The notes under the pieces were generated by a model. The model saw only the letters and a program-made list of their open reading frames with translations. It did no database searches and was not told the DNA's origin. 64,000 nucleotides of DNA. Origin: Pseudomonas umsongensis. Lineage in GTDB: Bacteria; Pseudomonadota; Gammaproteobacteria; Pseudomonadales; Pseudomonadaceae. The stretch spans positions 62,001 through 126,000 of the forward strand of contig NZ_NIWU01000008.1 of the NCBI RefSeq assembly GCF_002236105.1. The letters are read 5' to 3'. Below, one piece after another: positions 1 through 6,282 of the stretch; within the stretch, counting starts at the first letter, position 1, and each line of letters opens with the position of its first letter. The position numbers and the translations under genes were made by a program.

Positions 1-242
1 TGGGCGCCGCATTGGGATGTGTCCAACCTATGATATTGACAATGCTTGTTCAAGTAACGCCATTGCATCGTCAGGGTGAGGCTTTTGGAATCAGGCTTAC
101 GGCACTCAATGCTTCGAACTTTCTTGTGCCAATAGTCGCTGGATCCTTTAGTGGATTGATCGGCTTGAGCAGCATATTTTGGCTTGTATCGGTTTTGATG
201 ATCTTGGGTATTCCCAAGATTCGCGATATCCAGATTCGTTGA
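1..242 (+). CDS. MFS transporter, C-terminal fragment (cut by window edge)
   Basis: An open frame enters from the left edge (phase starts at base 3) and ends at TGA 240-242. The roughly 80 visible residues hold two hydrophobic segments separated by a short turn, with the small-residue-rich look of the last two helices of a major facilitator permease. The segment LHRQGEAFGIRLTALN resembles the cytoplasmic loop before helix 11. The substrate cannot be told from this piece. It sits at the outer edge of the visible island. Only the tail is present, so the family call rests on topology and general resemblance. Confidence 0.6.
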   Translation, partial: GAALGCVQPMILTMLVQVTPLHRQGEAFGIRLTALNASNFLVPIVAGSFSGLIGLSSIFWLVSVLMILGIPKIRDIQIR

Positions 243-248
243 GTTCTG

Positions 249-467
249 ATGTGTGAATCGGGTCAGCGGTGCATCCCTACTGACATGGAACTGGAAGATG
301 AGTTGGCCAACATCGTATTCAATGACGCTGGCCTGGATTTCGCATTGCCTGGAGCACAGGCAGCCATATTTCTGGCGCGGGCCCAAGCTGTGTGGACTGC
401 GGTCGTGAAGCAATCGCTGCCCACTCACCCTGATTTATTCCTGCCCGATGGGCATCCGCTTTCATAA
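249..467 (+). CDS. Small unknown ORF, possibly a gene remnant
   Basis: A 72-residue reading frame starts with ATG six bases after the MFS stop and ends at TAA. It has no clear ribosome binding site and no domain I recognise. The middle (ALPGAQAAIFLARAQAVW) could form an amphipathic helix. The ending resembles the end of a longer enzyme more than a designed small protein, so a decayed fragment is as likely as a gene. It neighbours a clear pseudogene. Confidence 0.25.
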   Translation: MCESGQRCIPTDMELEDELANIVFNDAGLDFALPGAQAAIFLARAQAVWTAVVKQSLPTHPDLFLPDGHPLS

Positions 468-510
468 CTACAAGACCCATGAGCCCTACATCCGAAGCAC
501 ACTCGGTCGC

Positions 511-946
511 TTAGTACCCGCGAATGTAGTGTTCCAGTTGCCGGATCAGGTCAGCCTGCTCGATGATGGCCTCTTTCACCAGATCATCGATCGAGAAGAG
601 CCCAATGAGTTGATCCCCTTCCACCACCGGTAAATGGCGCAGATGTCTATCGGTCATCACCTCCATGCAACACTCAATACTCTGCTGACGTTCTGCCATC
701 ACAACGGGTGCGCTCATGATGGCCCTGACCGGCGTACCGACGGAAGATCGCGCTTGGAGAACGCCCTTTCGTGCGTAATCGCGCTCGCTGATGACCCCAA
801 CCACCCACCCGCCCGCCCTCAATCACGGGGAGTGCCCCTACATTCTTTTCAGCGCTTCTTACACCATCTGATCCGGCCTGATGCTATGTACACTCTGGTT
901 TTGCGAGACCTCCAACTGGGGAACCTATGCCCGCCGATTTACATCA
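511..946 (-). pseudogene. CBS-domain protein, decayed by stop codon and frameshifts
   Basis: The open part (511-822) gives a good second CBS domain, with VVGVISERDYARK, RAIMSAPV and HLRHLPVVEGDQLIGLFSI followed by the usual tail DLIRQLEHYIRG of the roughly 145-residue Pseudomonas CBS-pair family. The first CBS half is recognisable upstream but broken. PDQMV is followed by an in-frame TAA, then EALKRM. The frame is then lost by a deletion before EKNVGALPVIEGG, and a second break comes from a 4-base duplication in the GGGTGGGTGG stretch near 803-812. Three independent lesions make a sequencing error unlikely. The last good copy would have bound an adenine nucleotide. Confidence 0.75.
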
Positions 947-1059
947 CTTAGCACTAATTTTCGCGGTCTACACCATCGGCACAGCCAAGCGGGCGATCTG
1001 CGTACTAGGTGCCAAGAAAATGATGCAACTGATGGGCTGAAGTGCCCTTTTTTCAGCAC

Positions 1060-1087
1060 AAAAACAAACGCCCCGAACAAGTCGGGG
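1060..1087 (-). terminator. Rho-independent terminator after the MvaT/MvaU-like gene
   Basis: The stem CCCCGA/TCGGGG (1071-1087, loop of five) is followed on the minus strand by a T-rich run at 1060-1069. It lies about 70 bases after the stop of the minus-strand gene at 1160. Confidence 0.7.
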
Positions 1088-1159
1088 TGGTTGGTCTAGG
1101 GCCTGTCAGTGTGTTTTCACAAAGTCTGCGCAGGGCCCTCTCTTGTACTCAAACCAAGA

Positions 1160-1525
1160 TCACTTGGCCAGCCAGGACTCTACCTTGTCAGAGCCGTATT
1201 CGCCCTTCCACTCTTTCAAAGTCTTGTGATTGCCACCTTTGGTTTCGACGACTTCGCCAGTGTGCGGATTCTTGTAGACTTTTACCTGGCGCGGCTTGCG
1301 GGTGCCGGTTTTGGACTCGGCCGCTGGTGCGCGACGACCAGACTTCGGATCAAGCAGGTTGATCACGTTCGGAAGGCTGTAGCTGTACTCGGCAAGCAGA
1401 GCGCGCAGCTTGGTTTCAAATTCGATTTCCTGCTTGAGGCCAGCATCCCCCTTCAGCGCTTCCAGAGCTTGGAGTTGTTCGGCAAGGTGTTTTTCGAGCT
1501 GGCGGAATTCAGCGAGCTTAGACAT
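1160..1525 (-). CDS. mvaU: MvaT/MvaU-family H-NS-like silencer
   Basis: This 121-residue protein matches the Pseudomonas MvaT/MvaU family in length and layout. The N-terminal helical oligomerisation region begins MSKLAEFRQLEKHLAEQLQA and runs to about residue 60. A basic linker (about 65-85) leads to a C-terminal DNA-binding domain with YKNPHTGEVVETKGGNHKTL. The MSKLAEF start and GSDKVESWLAK end look closer to MvaU than MvaT. These proteins coat AT-rich, often foreign, DNA and repress it. Here it sits in an accessory island, so it is probably an extra copy rather than the core gene. Upstream lies an AT-rich repeat cluster (1624-1661) that could be its binding site. Confidence 0.85.
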   Translation of the reverse strand: MSKLAEFRQLEKHLAEQLQALEALKGDAGLKQEIEFETKLRALLAEYSYSLPNVINLLDPKSGRRAPAAESKTGTRKPRQVKVYKNPHTGEVVETKGGNHKTLKEWKGEYGSDKVESWLAK

Positions 1526-1623
1526 GACGGATCTCTTTTAGATAGTTGCCTAACAGTATATTGCAAATCGATCATCGCTACAGGCGCGGCTTGCGATAAC
1601 CGAACCGACACGGAGAAGGCAAA

Positions 1624-1661
1624 AATTATGGCTCAGCAATAATTATGGCTGATCCATAATT
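1624..1661. repeat. AT-rich repeat cluster upstream of the H-NS-like gene
   Basis: AATTATGGCT occurs at 1624-1633 and again at 1641-1650. The inverted core CCATAATT follows at 1654-1661. The cluster lies about 100 bases upstream of the minus-strand MvaU-like start, in an otherwise sparse 384-base interval (1526-1909). An AT-rich target for an H-NS-like protein is a plausible role but is inference only. Confidence 0.5.
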
Positions 1662-1739
1662 TGGGATAATTCAGTTTTGCCGCTTCCTCGATCGCCTCCG
1701 TCGATAGCGAAAACTCGTGCCGTGCCGAGGCAATGAGAG

Positions 1740-1883
1740 CTAAATCACTAATGCATTCCGATGTGCATGCCGCGCTAGGGCGATCGCTTCTTCGCGTAAG
1801 CGCCTAGCCTTGTGGTCGCGATGCCTCCTACAGAAAATTGAAACCGATAAGCCAGCCAGCAACAGGCGATTAAGTGTGCGCAT
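1740..1883 (-). CDS. Possible 47-residue basic membrane peptide
   Basis: ATG at 1883 is preceded by GGAGG at good spacing (GGAGGCTATCATG). The peptide begins MRTLNRLLLAGLSVSIFC, a short hydrophobic helix, and continues with a strongly basic tail rich in Arg and His (RRHRDHKARRLREEA). It is divergent from the gene at 1910. I do not recognise a family. The ribosome binding site is the main support, and the rest of the interval 1526-1909 shows no other gene. Confidence 0.4.
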   Translation of the reverse strand: MRTLNRLLLAGLSVSIFCRRHRDHKARRLREEAIALARHAHRNALVI

Positions 1884-1909
1884 GATAGCCTCCGGCACAG
1901 ACGTAACTG

Positions 1910-2224
1910 TTGCGAGACCCCGCTTTGAACACACCTAATGCGCATGCCGATTTCAACACCCTGATCAACGCACCGAAATTTTCCGACGACCCAGTTGGGC
2001 ACTGGCAGAAAAAGCGGTGGCAGCTCATCGCTGAAGACATCATCAAAAGCACATCTAAAGAGGCGCTGCTTGAAGCAAGAGGCCGAGCCGAAGGCTACAT
2101 TCATGGTCTTGTGGACGCGGGACACTTGTCGACGAGAGACACCGAGCGCGACTATCTAGTCTTGAGCATCGTGCAACGACGGCGTGAGTTTTTGCAGCGG
2201 TTGCTGAACGAGTACGGCTATTGA
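1910..2224 (+). CDS. Hypothetical protein, about 104 residues
   Basis: The frame is closed by TAA at 1904-1906, so translation must start at CTG 1907 or TTG 1910; there is no in-frame ATG near the start. The product is soluble and charged, with an acidic-basic helical body (HWQKKRWQLIAEDIIKS, ALLEARGRAEGYIHGLVDAG, VQRRREFLQRLLNEYGY). That regular composition argues for a real protein. I do not recognise a named domain. The unusual start, or loss of the original 5' end by rearrangement, should be kept in mind. Confidence 0.55.
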   Translation: MRDPALNTPNAHADFNTLINAPKFSDDPVGHWQKKRWQLIAEDIIKSTSKEALLEARGRAEGYIHGLVDAGHLSTRDTERDYLVLSIVQRRREFLQRLLNEYGY

Positions 2225-2353
2225 GCCAAGGCGGGCTGTGTTCCCTACGACGGCAAAAATGAGCATCACAGAATAGAGGCAGTTTGAAGCGCTCCGCACG
2301 GCTAACTCGGAGTGCTCCTGATTAAAACCGTAAGAGGCCTAGCAAGCGATTTT

Positions 2354-2539
2354 TCAGAGGTTTGACAGAACGCGGAGGCGGAGCTCGCCCTGGATAGCAT
2401 TCCACTCTTCGATCGAGATCAGCACAGCGCTCCTTCGCTCACCATCGATGAAAATCGGTTTACGAGTCGTGATCACCTGATCGAGTAACTCGTCAAAGTG
2501 GGTTGCTGCTTGAGCAACTGACCATCGTTCTTCCGCCAT
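2354..2539 (-). CDS. Phd/YefM-type antitoxin without visible toxin
   Basis: This 61-residue protein has the Phd/YefM antitoxin pattern: WSVAQAATHFDELLDQV, then a short strand and hairpin (KPIFIDGERRSAVLIS) and EEWNAIQ. In that family the N-terminus binds operator DNA and the C-terminus wraps the toxin. The C-terminal toxin-binding extension is very short here. No RelE, Doc or PIN toxin follows: the next 130 bases downstream (2225-2353) have no frame, and the gene upstream is unrelated. It is therefore an orphan or the remnant of a pair, possibly kept as an island regulator. Confidence 0.7.
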   Translation of the reverse strand: MAEERWSVAQAATHFDELLDQVITTRKPIFIDGERRSAVLISIEEWNAIQGELRLRVLSNL

Positions 2540-2589
2540 GTGACTGGTTGGCCCTTTTCGAGAGGAAAAAGCGGACGTCTCACCATCAT

Positions 2590-2946
2590 TTAGAAATGGT
2601 CGGCGGATTCGAGAAGCTTCAGAAAACTCGCTCTGCCGAGGCCCCGCTTGAAGCTAGCGATGACGTAATTACCGTCCTGAGTTTCGAGTAGCCAAAACCG
2701 CCCTTCTTTCCTCGCCGACTGAATTTTACCTGTGCGGACGATGGAACCATCACCTCTGTAGTAGGCATCATCTTTATCAGAGTGATCGAATGAAATCCCT
2801 ACGCATGTGTCATCCGAAATAAAAGCGTCGCTGATGAATGCCGTGACAGGCACCGTGTATTTGCGAAGGCTTGCTCGCACCAAACGGCTCAGCTGAAAAT
2901 CGCTGAAATCTTTACTATGAAACTCCAGCTCAATTACTTCAGGCAT
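2590..2946 (-). CDS. Hypothetical protein, 118 residues
   Basis: I chose ATG 2946 (MPEVIELEF) because GGAG lies 10 bases upstream; a TTG nine bases earlier overlaps that site. The protein is a mixed alpha/beta acidic polypeptide with no signal peptide and no domain I recognise. Features are FSDFQLSRLVRASLRKYTVP near the start and a strand-rich C-terminal half (GRFWLLETQDGNYVIASFKRG by position 80-100). It is one of four consecutive minus-strand genes (4746 down to 2590) of unknown role in the island cargo. Confidence 0.55.
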   Translation of the reverse strand: MPEVIELEFHSKDFSDFQLSRLVRASLRKYTVPVTAFISDAFISDDTCVGISFDHSDKDDAYYRGDGSIVRTGKIQSARKEGRFWLLETQDGNYVIASFKRGLGRASFLKLLESADHF

Positions 2947-2995
2947 CCAATCCAAGCTCCAAAACGACTCTGTATAAATTGTCGGCGAGCATCGC

Positions 2996-3400
2996 TCACC
3001 CTACTTTCATCGAAAAAGCAGCACCAATGCTAGCCTCTTTTTTCAATCCGGATCCCAAGAGGAGGTAGACGGTATTGTTGGTTTCAAACATACAGCCTTC
3101 AGTGAAAGAGACACCGAAATTGCTACGAACCCACATACTCGGCTGGAAGCGGCCCTTGCTGTCTAGGGCTATCTCATGAGCAAAAAGCGTCGCGGGAAGT
3201 AGACCAAGCCCGCTTAGCTTTTCTTTCTCATCAGGGTTAACCGTAAGGTCGATCAGGATCCACTGTTTCACCACGCAGAATGCTTTGCCTGGGAATGTCT
3301 TTGCTGCCAATGCAATCAGCTCGTCTTGGGTTCCTTGCCAGCCAGCCACCTCTTCGCCGGCGCCGTAAAGGAGCTGGGAAATCTCTTCTAACGTAACCAT
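2996..3400 (-). CDS. Hypothetical protein resembling a Pseudomonas-restricted family (DUF6957-like)
   Basis: This 134-residue protein starts at ATG 3400. Its pattern is LLYGAGEEVAGW, then a helix with ALAAKTFPGKAFCVVKQW, then a strand-rich body with LGLLPATLFAHEIALDSKGRFQ, MWVRSN and NTVYLLLGSGLKKEAS. From memory this resembles small hypothetical proteins common in Pseudomonas islands, catalogued as DUF6957; treat the number as unverified. No catalytic motif or signal peptide is visible. It lies between the metallophosphoesterase gene and another unknown gene on the same strand. Confidence 0.6.
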   Translation of the reverse strand: MVTLEEISQLLYGAGEEVAGWQGTQDELIALAAKTFPGKAFCVVKQWILIDLTVNPDEKEKLSGLGLLPATLFAHEIALDSKGRFQPSMWVRSNFGVSFTEGCMFETNNTVYLLLGSGLKKEASIGAAFSMKVG

Positions 3401-3510
3401 GTGAATTTCTCGATCGATGTAGGTTTAGATCGCACAAATGGAATTCATCCCAGCGCCACAACGTAGGGAAATACTCAGATTGCTTAGGTTTATCGCTGAA
3501 TCGCAGCTCA

Positions 3511-4239
3511 TCAAATCTCGAGCAAAAAATCCTGATCAAACCCGGTGTCTTCATTCGGATATCCGCGAGGATTTGACACAACTCGGCATCCTCCTATAAC
3601 GAAATCCGTTGCGATGTGGGTATGTCCATAAATCCACAGATCGGCCTTCTCTAGAAGCTCGGGCCAATTGTTTGCGTACGCAGCAATGAGGTGGGTTGGA
3701 AAATCCCCACTTACGTATTCCGACGTAGGAGCATGGTGCGTGACGACAACAGTTTTACCGGCGAAGGGCCTGTTCAATTCTCCAGTAAGCCAGGCGTACG
3801 CCACCTGTGATTTAGCGATCAAGTCATCAGGACGCAAACGTCGGAAATTTTCATCGGTTCTGATCACGGTGAAATCGTTCATCCAGTCCCAAGCGACTCG
3901 TTTCGCGGCAACGACATCTCCGGTCGACGAGTAATCTGTCCATGCAGTCGTGACCAAAAACCTAGTTTGGTTGATGATCAATACTTCGTTTTCGAGGACG
4001 TGCACGTGAGCAGCAGCCGCCTCTTTCATTTTTCGCAGCGTGTGATCAATGTGGCCGCCGTAGTACTCATGGTTTCCGCAGACGTAGATCACCGGGCACT
4101 GGAATGTGTCGTTCGCCCAAACCACTCCGCGCGATTTGATATCAATGTCACCAGCGAGAATGACTACGTCCGCTTCGCTTGGGGCGGGCTTGAATCGAGC
4201 GAAGCCGAGGTGCAGATCTGAATAGATTTGGAGCTTCAT
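3511..4239 (-). CDS. Calcineurin-like metallophosphoesterase
   Basis: This 242-residue protein has every motif of the calcineurin-like phosphoesterase fold: SDLHLG near residue 7 (D and H metal ligands), GDID at about 30, GNHEYYGG at about 55, VVTHHAPTS at about 170 and GHTH at about 208. It should be a cytosolic di-metal hydrolase of phosphodiester or phosphomonoester bonds; the substrate cannot be read from sequence. Its ATG is 3 bases after the stop of the upstream gene (4243), so the two are translationally linked. In islands, such enzymes are often paired with partners in nuclease, RNA-repair or defence roles, but that is inference here. Confidence 0.9.
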   Translation of the reverse strand: MKLQIYSDLHLGFARFKPAPSEADVVILAGDIDIKSRGVVWANDTFQCPVIYVCGNHEYYGGHIDHTLRKMKEAAAAHVHVLENEVLIINQTRFLVTTAWTDYSSTGDVVAAKRVAWDWMNDFTVIRTDENFRRLRPDDLIAKSQVAYAWLTGELNRPFAGKTVVVTHHAPTSEYVSGDFPTHLIAAYANNWPELLEKADLWIYGHTHIATDFVIGGCRVVSNPRGYPNEDTGFDQDFLLEI

Positions 4240-4242
4240 TGA

Positions 4243-4746
4243 TTAACCTTCTGCCGTTGTAGTGGCAGAGCGATTCGGGGTCTGATAGCTGGTGCAATGG
4301 AAATGCTTTCCGGCAGCAGTCATGGCGTCGTAGATCGTTCGAATATTTCTGAGCAAGCCTGCGTCGATCACGCCGGGCGAGCTGCTATAGATTGTTCCAC
4401 TATCGACTTTATGAAGCAGTACGCACTCACCGTTTCTGTCGTAGCCGACGATTGCACTGATCAACTTTTCCATACGTTCTAAAGGACTCCCATTCATGCA
4501 AGGGGAAGTCACAACCTGAACCACCTCAATCTTGTGCTCTGGGCTCCGCTGCGTGAGTAGGTGTGTCAGCATCGAAGGGTCTGATGGCATCAATTTTTTG
4601 AACCGAGCCCTTGCTCCTTCACAAATACGAAAGCGTACGTGATACCAAAAATCTTCCGAGTCTCGCTCGACCATCCGCCAAGCCGTGCGGCCAGGCCCGG
4701 GAAATCCCGGTAGGCCGACCATGCAATACTCATCTGAAATAAACAT
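4243..4746 (-). CDS. Hypothetical protein coupled to the metallophosphoesterase
   Basis: I chose ATG 4746 (MFISDEYCMVGLPGFPGPG) because GAGGAAA lies 8 bases upstream; the open frame extends to a TTG at 4797 without a good site. The 167-residue product is soluble with several Cys residues and a Gly/Pro-rich start. It carries the segments WYHVRFRICEGARARFKKL and IEVVQVVTSPCMNGSPLERM. I recognise no domain. It ends 3 bases before the metallophosphoesterase start, so the pair forms a small operon and probably acts in one process. Confidence 0.55.
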   Translation of the reverse strand: MFISDEYCMVGLPGFPGPGRTAWRMVERDSEDFWYHVRFRICEGARARFKKLMPSDPSMLTHLLTQRSPEHKIEVVQVVTSPCMNGSPLERMEKLISAIVGYDRNGECVLLHKVDSGTIYSSSPGVIDAGLLRNIRTIYDAMTAAGKHFHCTSYQTPNRSATTTAEG

Positions 4747-4995
4747 GGTGCAGGTTTCCTCGTTTGCGGTGCTGTAGTTCGAAAGGCGGCGCGCCAAGTC
4801 GCAAGCAACCTCTTTCAGCGATAATTCCTATAAATTGACAAATCTGGACTAAACCGCTGCTGACGACGGAGCCCAACCTTCGGCTCGAGTGCAGTGCGGC
4901 CGTAGCCACTCACCTGCAATTCACAATGACGCACTATATTGCATGGATAGGAATTGATCAATGTGGCCTTATCCTTCCCTTTACGGGAAGCACCC

Positions 4996-5490
4996 ATGCC
5001 TTCGCGATCAACGCTGGCAGCGATCCTACGCTCGATCAGAACTGCTCGAGGTCTGTCTCAAGAGCAACTAGGTGGCGCGGTGGAAGCGCGGCATTTGCAC
5101 AATGTCGAGCACGCGAAGACCAACATCACACTCGACATGCTCGAGCGCATCAGCGCGCGACTGGATGTCGACCCCATTGCTTTATTGGCGATGGCATCCA
5201 TTTACGAGCGCCAAGAATCCTTCACTTCGTTCAATGCCCGTCTGCTGGCAGAGATGAAAAAGCTTGAAGCGCTAGGGGTTCTCGCTGGTTTACCGAGCCA
5301 TTTTGAAGGCGGTGATTTAGTAACAGGTAAAGCCGGCAAGCGACCGATACCGGTAGAGAGAGTTCAGGCCGTGCTTGCCTGCAAAGCTGAAGGAATGACG
5401 CAGAAGCAGACATCTTTGAAACTAGGGATGGCTGCTTCAACCGTTCATAAAATTTGGCATTCAGATTCTGGATCCGCCGCCAGTCATTGA
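4996..5490 (+). CDS. XRE-type regulator with a second, resolvase-like HTH
   Basis: ATG 4996 (MPSRSTLAAILRSIRTA) is favoured by GGGAAG just upstream over the TTG at 4954; the product is 164 residues. Residues about 8-65 form a Cro/CI helix-turn-helix (RTARGLSQEQLGGAV, then TLDMLERISARLDVDP). A linker of about 50 residues follows. The C-terminus has a second HTH like those of Hin and other resolvases (RVQAVLACKAEGMTQKQTSLKLGMAAS, spanning about 120-155). It lacks a recombinase catalytic domain. It is transcribed away from the metallophosphoesterase operon and toward the gmt genes, so it may control cargo or mobility genes. Confidence 0.8.
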   Translation: MPSRSTLAAILRSIRTARGLSQEQLGGAVEARHLHNVEHAKTNITLDMLERISARLDVDPIALLAMASIYERQESFTSFNARLLAEMKKLEALGVLAGLPSHFEGGDLVTGKAGKRPIPVERVQAVLACKAEGMTQKQTSLKLGMAASTVHKIWHSDSGSAASH

Positions 5491-5518
5491 ATCTATGTAC
5501 CTCGCGGCTTAGCTCTAG

Positions 5519-5533
5519 CTGTGGCTTCCACAG
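5519..5533. other. Short hairpin between the XRE gene and gmtX
   Basis: A perfect 6-base stem CTGTGG/CCACAG with loop CTT sits in the convergent gap 5491-5685, flanked by imperfect outer arms CCTCGCGGCT and AGCCGTGAGG. There is no T-run, so it is not a typical terminator. No gene is seen in this gap. Confidence 0.35.
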
Positions 5534-5685
5534 CCGTGAGGACGAAAATCCGAAGTGCAAAGTCATAGCTACGCGTGGTTCAAGACAGCTGGACAGAATG
5601 GGCACGGCTCCTTTATGAATCGGTGCTCCACTCTCTTTGACAACCGCCCTAGGTTCTATGCGCACTGAGCCTACATCATGCGAAA

Positions 5686-6282
5686 TCAGTGATGCTTCAG
5701 GATCTTTGTCAACGCATCCAGCGTTCCCGGTTTGAACACAACTTTCCCTTGCTCATCGACCACTGTCCCCTTACCGCCGACCTTGAGATGCCAAGCTGTG
5801 AGGAAGTCTTCTGACATCAGATGCTCTATCGCACGACGCTCCACAGGCGTAAGTCGATACTCCGACTGACTACCGACTCTGTCGTCGATACGAATCTCCA
5901 TCCCGGGCGGTATAAGCTCCTTATTCAGGCGTTCCGCTTCCGCGAGCTTGGAGAGTGTGATGTTCGCCATGAGTCGCAGTCTTGGGTCTTCAATTTCATC
6001 TACCCAAGCATCAGCAGACTTCGCCTTTGGTACACGCTTGCGCACGCCTTTACTACCTTCAAAACACTTGATCAGCGTCCGGTAATTATCACCGGTCTTG
6101 TTCCGGATGCTTTGTACCTTCGGAACGCCCCGCCCAGCCCCTAGCCGAGCAATGGTGGCAAAGGAAAAGTCTGCCACTTTCCGTTCGACTTGCTCCTGGC
6201 ACACAGCGAACACAGCATCAAGAGTCTCCTGCTGCCGTGGCGCCTTTTCCTTTAAATGGGCCAACATCTCTTCAGGTGTCAC
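5686..6282 (-). CDS. gmtX: Gamma-mobile-trio protein GmtX
   Basis: This 198-residue protein is the third gene of the trio; its ATG overlaps the gmtZ stop by 4 bases, indicating translational coupling. The N-terminal half is helical, with FATIARLGAGRGVPKVQSIR followed by DNYRTLIKCFEG, the look of a small DNA-binding accessory factor seen beside integrases. The C-terminal half has RLTPVERRAIEHLMSEDFL and a short strand pair around VVDEQGKVVF. The biochemical role of this family is not known to me. The position, size and order downstream of two recombinase-type proteins give the name. Confidence 0.8.
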   Translation of the reverse strand: MTPEEMLAHLKEKAPRQQETLDAVFAVCQEQVERKVADFSFATIARLGAGRGVPKVQSIRNKTGDNYRTLIKCFEGSKGVRKRVPKAKSADAWVDEIEDPRLRLMANITLSKLAEAERLNKELIPPGMEIRIDDRVGSQSEYRLTPVERRAIEHLMSEDFLTAWHLKVGGKGTVVDEQGKVVFKPGTLDALTKILKHH

